The translations under genes were made by a program, and so were the position numbers. Shown here in pieces: positions 45,932-54,682 of a DNA stretch of 64,000 bases (positions are counted from its first letter, which is position 1; each line of letters begins with the position of its first letter). Source of the stretch: an uncultured Bacteroidia bacterium. Lineage in GTDB: Bacteria; Bacteroidota; Bacteroidia; Bacteroidales; UBA932. Location: positions 1-64,000 of the forward strand of contig CADANY010000010.1 in NCBI GenBank assembly GCA_902789395.1. The letters are read 5' to 3'. Below the pieces are notes generated by a model, which worked only from the letters and a program-made list of their open reading frames with translations, had not been told where the DNA came from and made no database searches.

Positions 45932-47203
45932 ATGCGGGACCTATTCAAAGAAATATGGAGCACCGTCTCCAACAACAAACTGCGGACAGCATTGACCGGG
46001 TTCGCCGTCAGTTGGGGTATCTTCCTGCTGATCTGCCTCCTGGGCGCCGGGAACGGCATCATGAACTCCTTCGCGGGAAGCGAACGGGATTTTGTCAGTA
46101 ATTCCATGCAAGTCTGGGGAGGCATAACCTCCAAACCTTATGCGGGATACAAGGAAGGGCGGAGTGTCGATCTGGACGAAACCGACGTCTTGATCACGGG
46201 TGGAGAACAGTTCCGGGACCATATTGATCTCGTCGCTCCCCTATCCGGGTCTAGATCCGTCTTTGTATCGCTCGGATCCGTTTCAGCCTCTGCCTATCTC
46301 AGCGGAGTGACCCCGGGATACCGGGACATCAACAAGATTATTGTACGGAAAGGGCGTTTCATCAATTCCCTTGATATGCGCCAGAAACGGAAAATGGCCA
46401 TTATCGGCTCCAATCTCGCCAAAGCGCTCACCGAAGGGACGCATCTGACAGAAGAAGACCTGATCGGAAAAACGCTCAGAGCCGGAGAGACGGCATTCCG
46501 GATCGTCGGCATTCTCCAGGCCGACGAAAGCCGGATGGGCAACGAAATTCTCATTCCGTTCTCGACCATGCAGGCCCTCTACAGTCCCGGGAAAAAAGTC
46601 GGTTCGATCCTATTCTCCTTCCATGGGCTGGAGAGCATTGAGGAGAGCCAGGCGTTCGAAAAGGAATATGGAGAAAGGATTAAATCACGGCACGATGCCG
46701 ATCCGACCGACGAACGGGCCATCTGGATATGGAACCGGTATACCCAGAACCTGCAGATGGAAAAGGGCCAGTCCATCCTGAGGACCTTCCTTTGGATTCT
46801 CGGCCTGCTGACCCTCATCAGCGGAATTGTCGGGGTGTCGAACATCATGCTGATCAGCGTCAAGGAACGGACCCATGAATTCGGAATCCGGAAGGCCATC
46901 GGCGCGAGTCCGAAGGACATCCTCAAACTGATCATTACCGAGAGCGTGACGATCACGGCAGTCTTCGGATATATCGGCATGATCCTCGGAATGCTCGCCT
47001 GCGAAATCATGGACAAGACAATCGGCCAGAAGGCCGTAGACGTAGGATTTACGCAGATCCATATCATGGAAAACCCGATGGTCGGAATCGATGTCGCGAT
47101 CGAGGCGACCCTCCTTCTGATCATCGCCGGGACCATTGCCGGACTGGCACCGGCCCGGAAAGCCTCGAAAGTAAGACCCATTGAAGCACTGAGAGCGGAA
47201 TGA
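45932..47203 (+). CDS. MacB-type ABC transporter permease (first copy)
   Basis: 423 residues with the MacB/FtsX layout: one N-terminal transmembrane helix (ALTGFAVSWGIFLLICLLGAG), a large periplasmic MacB_PCD domain (about 60-285), then three C-terminal helices containing VSNIMLISVKERTHEFGIRK and ending in GLAPARKASKVRPIEALRAE. It pairs with the second permease to form a heterodimer driven by the upstream ATPase. Its last bases overlap the next start (4-base ATGA). Confidence 0.94.
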   Translation: MRDLFKEIWSTVSNNKLRTALTGFAVSWGIFLLICLLGAGNGIMNSFAGSERDFVSNSMQVWGGITSKPYAGYKEGRSVDLDETDVLITGGEQFRDHIDLVAPLSGSRSVFVSLGSVSASAYLSGVTPGYRDINKIIVRKGRFINSLDMRQKRKMAIIGSNLAKALTEGTHLTEEDLIGKTLRAGETAFRIVGILQADESRMGNEILIPFSTMQALYSPGKKVGSILFSFHGLESIEESQAFEKEYGERIKSRHDADPTDERAIWIWNRYTQNLQMEKGQSILRTFLWILGLLTLISGIVGVSNIMLISVKERTHEFGIRKAIGASPKDILKLIITESVTITAVFGYIGMILGMLACEIMDKTIGQKAVDVGFTQIHIMENPMVGIDVAIEATLLLIIAGTIAGLAPARKASKVRPIEALRAE

Positions 47204-48444
47204 GAATAGACAGAGACACATTCAGGGAAATCCTCGACAGCATTACGAGGAACCGGAGCCGGAGCCTCCTGACAGGTTTCGGGGTCTTCTGGGGAATCTT
47301 CATGCTCATGCTGCTGATCGGCGGGGGCCAGGGACTTAAGGAACTGCTGGAAAAGAACTTCGAAGGATTCGCGACCAATACCTGCATCGCGTTTGCGGAT
47401 AATACCACAAAACCATACAAGGGATTCAAGAAAGGACGGGCCTGGGACATGAACTATGACGATGTCGACCGGGTACGGAACCAGGTCGGTGAAGTCGATG
47501 TCGTTTCCCCGATCGTCTCCTTCTGGGGGAAAACGGCGGAACGGGACGACAACACCTTCTCCTGCTCGCTCAAGGGCGTGCTCTCAAACTATAGCAAGAT
47601 CGAGACCCCGAAGCTCTACTACGGCCGGTATCTCAACGAGATGGACATTGCCCAGGAACGGAAAGTCTGCGTCATTGGGAAAAAAGTCTATAAGAACCTT
47701 TTCCCGGAAGGTGGGGATCCATGCGGAAAAACGATCCGCATAGACGGTGTCTATTACCAGGTCGCCGGCGTCGACTACAATGAAGGGAACATCAGCATCA
47801 ACGGCAGCGCCGACGAGACGATATCGATCCCTCTTTCGCTGATGAGACGTTCCTATAATACAGGAGAAACGATTGAATTGCTTTGCTTTACCGCGAAAGA
47901 GGGCATTACACTCAACGACATCATCCCCCATGTGCGGGAAGTCATTGCGCGGAACCACTATATTGACCCTTCGGACGAACAGGCCGTCACCATGATCAAC
48001 ACCCAGCTGATGTTCGGGATAGTCGACAGCCTCTTCCGGGGAATCAATTTCCTGATCTGGCTGATCGGACTCGGAACCCTTCTTGCCGGCGCAATCGGAG
48101 TCTCCAATATCATGATGGTCTCCGTCAAGGAACGGACAACCGAAATCGGCATCCGGCGGGCAATCGGCGCGACACCGAGGATGATCCTCTCGCAGATCAT
48201 CGCCGAAAGCATTGTCCTGACCCTGACGGCGGGTCTGCTGGGAATCGTCTTCAGCGTCCTCATCCTATCCGGCGTGGAACTGGGGATGACCACGGACGGG
48301 ATTCTCAAGGCCCAGTTCCAGGTCCCATTCTCCACCGCCATGCTTTCCGCCCTGCTGCTGACGGTTCTCGGGGTCCTCGCCGGCCTCGCCCCCGCACTCC
48401 GGGCTATGAATATCAAACCCGTTGACGCCATGCGGGATGAATAA
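47200..48444 (+). CDS. MacB-type ABC transporter permease (second copy)
   Basis: 414 residues with the same architecture as the preceding permease: LLTGFGVFWGIFMLMLLIGG, a periplasmic domain, then VSNIMMVSVKERTTEIGIRR and the GLAPALRAMNIKPVDAMRDE ending. Conserved membrane motifs but a diverged periplasmic domain suggest a heterodimeric permease. It is translationally coupled to the first permease. Confidence 0.94.
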   Translation: MRIDRDTFREILDSITRNRSRSLLTGFGVFWGIFMLMLLIGGGQGLKELLEKNFEGFATNTCIAFADNTTKPYKGFKKGRAWDMNYDDVDRVRNQVGEVDVVSPIVSFWGKTAERDDNTFSCSLKGVLSNYSKIETPKLYYGRYLNEMDIAQERKVCVIGKKVYKNLFPEGGDPCGKTIRIDGVYYQVAGVDYNEGNISINGSADETISIPLSLMRRSYNTGETIELLCFTAKEGITLNDIIPHVREVIARNHYIDPSDEQAVTMINTQLMFGIVDSLFRGINFLIWLIGLGTLLAGAIGVSNIMMVSVKERTTEIGIRRAIGATPRMILSQIIAESIVLTLTAGLLGIVFSVLILSGVELGMTTDGILKAQFQVPFSTAMLSALLLTVLGVLAGLAPALRAMNIKPVDAMRDE

Positions 48445-48463
48445 CGATTATAATAAAACTGAC

Positions 48464-49567
48464 ATGCATATGAAAAAGGTACTCAAGTATTTGATTTTCG
48501 CGCTGATCGGCCTTGCCATCATCGGAACCTTCGTCTATCTTTTCAAAAGGTCCCAGCCCAAGGAGGCCACTTATGAGACCCTCACCCCAACGGTGATGGA
48601 CATCCGGAAAACCACGATCGTTACCGGTAAGATCCAGCCGCGGGACGAAGTCAACATAAAGCCCCAGATCAGCGGAATTATTTCAGAACTCTACAAAGAG
48701 GCCGGACAGACTGTCAAGGAAAGCGAAATCATCGCCAAGGTCAAGGTCATCCCGGACATGTCCTCGCTCAGTTCCGCCCAGAGCCGGGTCCGTCTTGCCG
48801 AGCTCAACCTCAAACAGGCCAAGACCAACTATGACAGGGAAAAAGCGCTGTACGACCAGAAACTGGTCAGCGCGGATGAGTATGACAAAATCCTCCAAGC
48901 TTACAACCAGTCAAAAGAGGAACTCGCCTCCGCCAAGGAATCCCTTGAGATCATCCGGGACGGGGTTTCGTCCGCCAACAAATCCGGAAGCTCGACCCTG
49001 ATCCGTTCCACTATTTCCGGTCTCATTCTCGACATCCCGGTCAAAGTCGGGAACTCCGTCATCAACTCCAATACGTTCAACGACGGAACGACGATCGCGA
49101 CGGTAGCCAATATGGACGATCTCATCTTTGACGGCAGCATCGACGAGACCGAGGTCGGACGCCTCAGCGTCGGCATGCCCGTCAAGATTACAATCGGCGC
49201 CCTGCAGGACGTCTCCTTCGACGCGGCCCTTGAATACATTGCTCCGAAAGCGACCGAGTCAAACGGGACCAACCAGTTCGAAATCAAAGCTTCCGTCAAG
49301 GTCCCTTCCGATATCACGATCCGTTCCGGCTACAGCGCCAATGCAGAGATCGTCCTCCAGCAGGTCGATCAGGTCCTTTCCATCCCGGAAAGCGCCATCA
49401 CCTTTGAAGGAGACAGCACCTTCGTCTATGTCCAGAGCCCCGGCGGATATGAGAAAAAAGCCGTCAGGACGGGGATCAGCGACGGGATCCATATCGAAAT
49501 TACGGAAGGTCTCACCGCCGGCGACAAGATCCGTGGAAACATGATCATAACCACTCCCGGGAAATAG
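48464..49567 (+). CDS. HlyD/MacA-type periplasmic adaptor protein
   Basis: 367 residues from ATG 48464 (a second ATG is at 48470; earlier in-frame starts at 48422/48437 overlap the permease). An N-terminal anchor (VLKYLIFALIGLAIIGTFVYLF) is followed by a barrel-sandwich/lipoyl domain (VTGKIQPRDEVNIKPQISGI), an alpha-helical hairpin (about 105-175), and beta-barrel and membrane-proximal domains. It connects the MacB-like permeases to the TolC-like outer-membrane channel. A TolC-family gene follows 3 bases later. Confidence 0.93.
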   Translation: MHMKKVLKYLIFALIGLAIIGTFVYLFKRSQPKEATYETLTPTVMDIRKTTIVTGKIQPRDEVNIKPQISGIISELYKEAGQTVKESEIIAKVKVIPDMSSLSSAQSRVRLAELNLKQAKTNYDREKALYDQKLVSADEYDKILQAYNQSKEELASAKESLEIIRDGVSSANKSGSSTLIRSTISGLILDIPVKVGNSVINSNTFNDGTTIATVANMDDLIFDGSIDETEVGRLSVGMPVKITIGALQDVSFDAALEYIAPKATESNGTNQFEIKASVKVPSDITIRSGYSANAEIVLQQVDQVLSIPESAITFEGDSTFVYVQSPGGYEKKAVRTGISDGIHIEITEGLTAGDKIRGNMIITTPGK

Positions 49568-49570
49568 CGT

Positions 49571-50896
49571 ATGAAAAAGATTATCAGCCTCCTGCTCCTT
49601 GGCGCCTGCGCTATCCCGGCACTGGCCCAGGACCTTTCACATCCATGGACCCTCCGCGAATGTACGGATTGGGCGATGGACCATAATATCAATCTCCTTC
49701 AGCAAGGGAACAACCTCAAACAGCGGACGATAGACCTGGAAAACGCAAAAAACGACCGCCTTCCATCCCTGAGTGCCAGCGCCTCGGAGAACCTGTCCTT
49801 CGGCCGGGGTCTCACCGCTGACAATACCTACGCCAATACAAATACAACATCTTCGAGCTTCTCCCTCGGGAGCGGGGTCAACCTGTTCAACGGATTCCGG
49901 ACCCGCAACAACATCCTGCAAAGCGAATGGAGCCTCAAGGCCGTCACGGAAGATCTCGAAAAGGCCCGGGACGATATCCGCGTCGCGGTCGCCCGGAACT
50001 ATTTCCAGATTCTCTACGATATGGAGATCCTCGAGGTCGCCGAACGCCAGATCGGGATTGACTCAACCCACGTCGCCCGCCTCGAGGCCCTTTATGAGAA
50101 CGGGAAAGCCTCTCCCGCAGAAGTCGCCCAGCAGAAAGCCGCCCTTGCCCAGAGCAACCTGACCCGGACCCAGGCTGAAAATACCCTCTCCCTGGCCCTT
50201 CTGGATCTTGCACAACTGTTGGAGCTTCCCTCCCCGGAAGGGTTCCGGATTGCCCGTCCCGATCCATCGATGGACCTCCGGCTCCTTGAAAAACCGGAAG
50301 ACATCTACGCCGAAGCCGTCCGGAGCAAACCGGCCGTAAAAGCGGAAGAATTCCGACTGGAGCAGGCCGGAGCATCTGTCGCAGTTGCCAAAGGAAGCCT
50401 TTATCCAAGCCTCTCGCTGAGCGGCGGAATCGGATCCAACTACTATACGACGACCCAGGGTTATCCGCAGGCTTCTTTCTGGGACCAGCTCTCCAACAAC
50501 TTCAGCCAATACGTCGGACTCAGCCTCAGCGTCCCGATTTTCAATAAATTCCAGACCCGCAACAGCATCCGTAGCGCCGAAATCTCCCGGCAGACGCAGC
50601 AGCTCCAGCTCGAAAACGTAAAAAAGAGCCTGTATAAGGAGATCCAGCAGGCCTGGTACAATGCAACGGCCTCCGAGGATAAATACATGGCCTCTAAAGC
50701 CGCATCCGAAAGCTATGCGGAAGCCTTCAAGCTGGTCGAAGCCCGATACGAAAACGGGAAGGCCAACATCACGGAATTCAACGAAGCAAAGAATCAGTAT
50801 CTCCGGGCCGAGTCCGAACTCCTCCAGGCACGGTACGAGTACCTTTTCCAGACCAAATTGCTGGATTTCTATAAGAACGGAGCCCTCGACCTATAA
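49571..50896 (+). CDS. TolC family outer-membrane efflux protein
   Basis: 441 residues with a signal peptide (IISLLLLGACAIPALAQ). Two outer-membrane-efflux repeats are evident: WTLRECTDWAMDHNINLLQQ, with the long coiled-coil segments typical of the channel (RDDIRVAVARNYFQILYDME, YENGKASPAEVAQQKAALAQ), repeated as YKEIQQAWYNATASEDKYMA and YENGKANITEFNEAKNQYLR. It forms the trimeric exit duct of the tripartite pump. It ends 6 bases inside the convergent nucleoside kinase gene. Confidence 0.94.
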   Translation: MKKIISLLLLGACAIPALAQDLSHPWTLRECTDWAMDHNINLLQQGNNLKQRTIDLENAKNDRLPSLSASASENLSFGRGLTADNTYANTNTTSSSFSLGSGVNLFNGFRTRNNILQSEWSLKAVTEDLEKARDDIRVAVARNYFQILYDMEILEVAERQIGIDSTHVARLEALYENGKASPAEVAQQKAALAQSNLTRTQAENTLSLALLDLAQLLELPSPEGFRIARPDPSMDLRLLEKPEDIYAEAVRSKPAVKAEEFRLEQAGASVAVAKGSLYPSLSLSGGIGSNYYTTTQGYPQASFWDQLSNNFSQYVGLSLSVPIFNKFQTRNSIRSAEISRQTQQLQLENVKKSLYKEIQQAWYNATASEDKYMASKAASESYAEAFKLVEARYENGKANITEFNEAKNQYLRAESELLQARYEYLFQTKLLDFYKNGALDL

Positions 50897-52609
50897 CGTC
50901 TGGCCGCCGATGAACTCCCGCATGATCGAAGTCGGCGGGATGCAGGCGATCTCGGACGGCTGGAGCGCTACGATATAATCGAGGAACTTAAGGAGCCGGA
51001 CCGCTTCGGTATAGGCCGGAGAAGACGGCATAATCCTCCTCAGGAGGGGCTCTGCGAAATATTTCAGCATCGGAAGCTCATACAGGAGGGCCGTATTGAG
51101 AAGATAATCGGCATTCTCCTGGAAGGGGAAGATATTCCTGTTCTCTCCGCTCCGGACGCTGCTCCAGCGGAGAATTGTATCCTCGGGAGAAATGCCGCGG
51201 ACCCGGTTGTCCCGGACCATCCGCCGCAGCAACCGATTGTCCGACGTCGAAATCGCATTGTTCTCGTCGACATTGAGCGAAGTCAGGGCGGAAGCGTAGA
51301 CCCGGAAAATCCGCGACTTGTCCACCGACGGGATCATCGCCGGATCCAGCGCATGGATCCCTTCCATGATCAGGATATCCCGTTCATGGAGCCGGATCCG
51401 ATTGCCTTCGAAGAACTTCCTTCCCTGCTTGAAATCATAGCGCGGGACCTCGACTTCTTCCCCGGCCAGGAGGGCGTTCAGGTGCTCCCCGAGCATCTTG
51501 AGTTCCATCGCCTCAAGCGCCTCGAAGTCAAATTCTCCGTTTTCATCCCGCGGTGTAAAATCCCGGTCCACGAAATAATTGTCCAGCTCGATGACTTTCG
51601 GATTGAGTCCCAGGACCTTGCACTGCTGGGCAATCCGCAGAGACGAAGAGGTCTTGCCGCTGGACGACGGACCGGCTATGAAGACAATCTTGATCCGCTC
51701 TTTCTCCGCGAAAATCCGGTCGGCGATCTCAGCATACTTCCGCTCATGCCGGGCCTCGCAGATATTGATCAGAGGAACGGCCTCTCCAGCCAGCAGGCGG
51801 CGGTTCAATGAACCCACACCAAAGATACCATTGACGAAACACCATTCCGAATACTTGCGGAACGTCTCGGAAAGTTTGGCCTGCGGCTTGATCGGGATCA
51901 ACCGGGTCGGATCGATTGCTTCCGGATACTGCAGGCAGAATCCGTTGCTGAACGGGAAAAGCCTGAAGACCTTCAGAAAGCCCGTTGACGGGACCATCGG
52001 ACCATAGAAGGAATCAGCCATGCCGTCGAGATAATAGACGCTGCAGAAATAACGTCCGAGCGAACGGATAAGGTCCGCTTTATTGGGCTGATGATTCGAT
52101 TCGAAAAGGGAACAAGCCTCCTCCGCGATCATCTTTACCTTCGAGATAGGGAGATCCGCTTCGACAACCTCTTGCATCTTGGCCTGGAGAACAGATATTT
52201 CCGCTACATTCAGAGGACAGGGGATCATTCTTCCTTCCTCATCCAGTCTGGGTTCGACAATTTCGCAGAAAAAGCCGCTCGGCAGGCAATGGTCGATAAC
52301 CAGCACCTTATCCGGCCAAAGCTGACGGGCCGCATGCTGAAGGACGAATTCGAGAGAGCGGAAATAGGTCCTGCGCCCGTCCGGATGATTGTATCCGATA
52401 AAGGTTACCTCGTGGTTGTAGAACATTTCATAAGAAAGTTCCTTGAGCTTATGATCCACAAGAGCAGCAAATACAGGAAACACGGTCCCCGTTTTGGAAT
52501 CGCGGACTTCGGTACAACAACGATCGGAGAATTCTTTCAGCGTCGTTCCAGAAGGGAACTCATATTGTTTGCCGTCATTTTTGCAGGTTACGGTCAGTGT
52601 CTTTGCCAT
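50891..52609 (-). CDS. Nucleoside kinase with TGS/threonyl-tRNA-synthetase-like N terminus
   Basis: 572 residues. The N terminus (TLTVTCKNDGKQYEFPSGTT) resembles a TGS/ThrRS N-terminal domain, a middle part resembles the ThrRS second additional domain, and the C-terminal half is a uridine-kinase-like P-loop NTPase (FIAGPSSSGKTSSSLRIAQQ, then VIELDNYFVDRD and LIMEGIHALDPAM). This architecture is known from Bacteroidota and Firmicutes nucleoside kinases. Probably phosphorylates a nucleoside; the role of the tRNA-synthetase-like part is unclear. Promoter on the minus strand at 52633-52640. It overlaps the tolC gene end by 6 bases. Confidence 0.9.
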   Translation of the reverse strand: MAKTLTVTCKNDGKQYEFPSGTTLKEFSDRCCTEVRDSKTGTVFPVFAALVDHKLKELSYEMFYNHEVTFIGYNHPDGRRTYFRSLEFVLQHAARQLWPDKVLVIDHCLPSGFFCEIVEPRLDEEGRMIPCPLNVAEISVLQAKMQEVVEADLPISKVKMIAEEACSLFESNHQPNKADLIRSLGRYFCSVYYLDGMADSFYGPMVPSTGFLKVFRLFPFSNGFCLQYPEAIDPTRLIPIKPQAKLSETFRKYSEWCFVNGIFGVGSLNRRLLAGEAVPLINICEARHERKYAEIADRIFAEKERIKIVFIAGPSSSGKTSSSLRIAQQCKVLGLNPKVIELDNYFVDRDFTPRDENGEFDFEALEAMELKMLGEHLNALLAGEEVEVPRYDFKQGRKFFEGNRIRLHERDILIMEGIHALDPAMIPSVDKSRIFRVYASALTSLNVDENNAISTSDNRLLRRMVRDNRVRGISPEDTILRWSSVRSGENRNIFPFQENADYLLNTALLYELPMLKYFAEPLLRRIMPSSPAYTEAVRLLKFLDYIVALQPSEIACIPPTSIMREFIGGQTL

Positions 52610-52632
52610 AGATACTATCTTTTATAGAAATA

Positions 52633-52640
52633 CAAATCTA
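52633..52640 (-). promoter_or_regulatory. -7 promoter element of the nucleoside kinase gene
   Basis: This reads TAGATTTG on the minus strand, a perfect TAnnTTTG match, 23 bases upstream of the start at 52609. Confidence 0.65.
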
Positions 52641-52734
52641 CAAAAAACACCGGAGAATAAAAAACAAAGGTTTTCGCACACAACGGGTCTACTTCTAGGA
52701 CCGTTGCAGGCACCCCCGGAGTCAGATAATCGTC

Positions 52735-52973
52735 TTCGACGATAGGTTTCCCTTCGGGGAAAAATGTCTGAATAATGGGCTTGTTTCCGCGGAAAATGCG
52801 TATCTTTACGGAGGCAAGGAATTGCAGACGTTCTTTGGCATAGACTGGTATGACAGCGGGGCGCGGTTCCAGACGACCCACGGGACCTTCTCCTCCCTTC
52901 CTCCCTCGACCCCAAGGCCGAATCCTACTACTCCATCTCCCCCTACGCCTATTGTGCGGGGAATCCGGTGAAT
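52735..52973 (+). pseudogene. RHS core fragment, cassette 1 (5'-truncated and frameshifted)
   Basis: The frame through 52750 reads a piece of an RHS repeat-associated core: FPFGEKCLNNGLVSAENAYL, then YGGKELQTFFGIDWYDSGAR and FQTTHGTFSSL, after which it goes out of frame. The next RHS motif (DPKAESYY onward) continues in another frame from about 52908. The shift is explained by a tandem duplication of TCCTCCCT (52891-52898 and 52899-52906). There is no start codon or upstream RHS repeat body, only about 100 bases to the kinase promoter, so this is an orphan 3' fragment. Bases 52620-52734 otherwise hold the kinase promoter and nothing else I can assign. Confidence 0.8.
52801..52898 (+). repeat. 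98-bp RHS core direct repeat, copy A
   Basis: These 98 bases are identical to 54568-54665. They encode the RHS core segment YLYGGKELQTFFGIDWYDSG to FSS and end exactly at the first TCCTCCCT. Identity stops abruptly on the right side, marking a cassette junction. Confidence 0.9.
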
Positions 52974-53648
52974 CTCATCGACCCGGATGGGAATGCCGCA
53001 AATCCAGTATATGATTTTGATGGGAATTTCAGAGGAACAACAATAGAAGGCTTTACAGGAGAGGTAATTATATATGGTGGCGAAAAAGATTTCTCGGATA
53101 TGACTGCACCTGATTTACTATTCGATGATACTTTTAATATTGAGGCACAGCATGGTGAAGCAAGAACCTACGATAGCGTTAGGGGTGAATTATCGGGAAG
53201 TGCAAAGTCCAAAATATGGACACATATTGCTTCTCAAATGGAAGGGCAACAGGTTTATGATGAAGTTTTCTCTTTATCCTCACTAAGTGATAGGATTATT
53301 AGTTATTCGTCTTCTGATTTAGGATCCTGGATTTCTATAATGAGGGAGAATAGAATTACTGGCACAGACAAGTATACTTATGAGACGACTGTTGAGAATA
53401 TACAATCTTCCGTTATTGTCCATGAATGGTATTCTCATATTATGAAAAAGAATGGTGATAGACTTAAATCTCATAGATTAGCTTATAAGAATGTCATTAA
53501 CTACAAAACTCTCTGGAATAAGACTACGGATTCATATAAGAGGTTCTATCTTAAACAATTATTGCGGTATACAATACAAGAGACAAATCGTGTTAGTGTC
53601 GACCCTCCCTATAGAAGACTCTTTGAAGAATACGTTAATAAAAGATAA
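52968..53648 (+). CDS. RHS C-terminal tail: putative metallopeptidase-like toxin domain (orphan)
   Basis: 227 codons including the stop; the frame begins with the end of the RHS core (SYYSISPYAYC and NPVNLIDPDG upstream/at the start, the classical boundary before variable toxin tips). GTG 52968 is only a nominal start: the natural product would be fused to the core, from which it is now separated by an 8-bp duplication. After DPDG comes an unrelated AT-rich tail with a helix containing SSVIVHEWYSHIMKKNGD: His152, Glu153 and His157 form an HExxxH-like zinc site, with a further SHRLAYKNVI segment. I recall similar HEWYSH tails in Bacteroidota RHS proteins but know no proven activity; a peptidase toxin is inference. 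The candidate immunity gene starts 14 bases later. Confidence 0.6.
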   Translation: MNLIDPDGNAANPVYDFDGNFRGTTIEGFTGEVIIYGGEKDFSDMTAPDLLFDDTFNIEAQHGEARTYDSVRGELSGSAKSKIWTHIASQMEGQQVYDEVFSLSSLSDRIISYSSSDLGSWISIMRENRITGTDKYTYETTVENIQSSVIVHEWYSHIMKKNGDRLKSHRLAYKNVINYKTLWNKTTDSYKRFYLKQLLRYTIQETNRVSVDPPYRRLFEEYVNKR

Positions 53649-53662
53649 AAGACTATTGGATT

Positions 53663-54226
53663 ATGAAGTTTTCTTGGTACATAATGGCGGTATTATTCTT
53701 CATTTCTTGTAATTGTATTTCACATGGCGGAAGTAATCAGAGAAAAAAGTCTATTCCTAATAATACTCTCATCTCCGGAAAAGATAGTGTTGTTGAGTGT
53801 GCCCCCAAAAACAATAATTATCTCCCAGAGATAGATAGTGCTGTGGTTACTTATTTTCCATCCACGGACGCTCGATGGCTTGTTATATCATATTCCAAAG
53901 AAATAATACTTGTTTCCGAATTCTTTTCAACCTTTCAAAAACAATTGTCTGACAGAGTTATTGTTGATACGTTTTTGCGTTATCTCGATTCCTTTTTTAT
54001 CACAAAGTCAGAAAAGATAGAGTATAGCAGAGTTAATAGAGACGACCCAATTTGCACAGATTATCCAACACTATCATTTAAGATATTTCTTAAAAACAAG
54101 TCCGTAATCGAACAAACGCACCAGATAGGATATGAGGAGTACGATGTGGAGTATAATCCGAAGTTCCTGGAATTTTATGAGTTTTTGGACAATCTCGTCC
54201 GTACTCCTAAAGGAATCAATGAATGA
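53663..54226 (+). CDS. Candidate immunity lipoprotein for RHS tail 1
   Basis: 187 residues. The signal peptide MKFSWYIMAVLFFISC ends in a lipobox, followed by a Ser/Asn-rich linker and a globular domain with no family I recognise (DARWLVISYSKEIILVSEFF and a mid helix RVIVDTFLRYLDSF). The position 14 bases after a toxin-type RHS tail, the same AT-rich composition and the small size fit an immunity gene. The lipoprotein signal would place it in the periplasm, suggesting that the toxin acts there. Function is inferred from context only. Confidence 0.55.
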   Translation: MKFSWYIMAVLFFISCNCISHGGSNQRKKSIPNNTLISGKDSVVECAPKNNNYLPEIDSAVVTYFPSTDARWLVISYSKEIILVSEFFSTFQKQLSDRVIVDTFLRYLDSFFITKSEKIEYSRVNRDDPICTDYPTLSFKIFLKNKSVIEQTHQIGYEEYDVEYNPKFLEFYEFLDNLVRTPKGINE

Positions 54227-54367
54227 GACACCATGGGCTACCAATCCACCAACAACCCATAGAATACTCTTTTCCAGTTGAAATCCAAATAAAAATGGAT
54301 CTCGATTTTATTGGTTAAACTTTAATTTATTCATATTCACGGCCTTACGGCCAATAATATTTTTCTT

Positions 54368-54406
54368 AAGGAGACTGGCCCCTTCAAAGGGTTGCTCAGT
54401 CTCCTT
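54368..54406 (+). terminator. Hairpin between RHS cassettes (likely terminator)
   Basis: AAGGAGACTG (54368-54377) pairs perfectly with CAGTCTCCTT (54397-54406), with a nested CCCTT/AAGGG hairpin inside and TTTT at the end. It probably terminates the cassette 1 transcript, and it overlaps the left edge of the next RHS fragment. The stretch 54227-54367 is AT-rich with no gene seen; a small GGCC-TTAC-GGCC hairpin lies at about 54346-54357. Confidence 0.6.
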
Positions 54407-54411
54407 TTGCA

Positions 54412-54681
54412 CCCGTTGAGACAGGGCGCGGGTCCTATGCCGATGACGAGTACCGGATGGACTACTACACGACCGACCACCTGGGGTCTGTGCGAGTAAT
54501 AACGGACATGGACGGAGAAATCTGTCAGAATCCTTCGTTAGACGTTGCAAATGCGAGTAAATCGGAGTATCTTTACGGAGGCAAGGAATTGCAGACGTTC
54601 TTTGGCATAGACTGGTATGACAGCGGGGCGCGGTTCCAGACGACCCACGGGACCTTCTCCTCCCTCTATAAAGAGTTATAA
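54412..54681 (+). pseudogene. RHS core fragment, cassette 2 (truncated)
   Basis: The frame reads PVETGRGSYADDEYRMDYYT, TDHLGSVRVITDMDGEICQN and then the same YGGKELQTFFGIDWYDSGAR to FSS core as cassette 1, but then LYKEL and a stop. The conserved DP-x(n)-SPYAYC-x-NP-x(4)-DPDG boundary is missing. The DHLGSVRVI motif is diagnostic of RHS proteins. No upstream repeat body is present, so this is a deleted orphan fragment. Confidence 0.8.
54568..54665 (+). repeat. 98-bp RHS core direct repeat, copy B
   Basis: Identical to 52801-52898. It ends at a single TCCTCCCT, whereas copy A is followed by a second TCCTCCCT, so the junction point is the same motif in both. Confidence 0.9.
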
Positions 54682-54682
54682 T

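Noticed and set aside
52615..52915. Minus-strand frames of 88-97 codons over the RHS core fragment
   Set aside because: The plus strand matches RHS core motifs. The minus frames have no recognisable features and overlap the kinase promoter.
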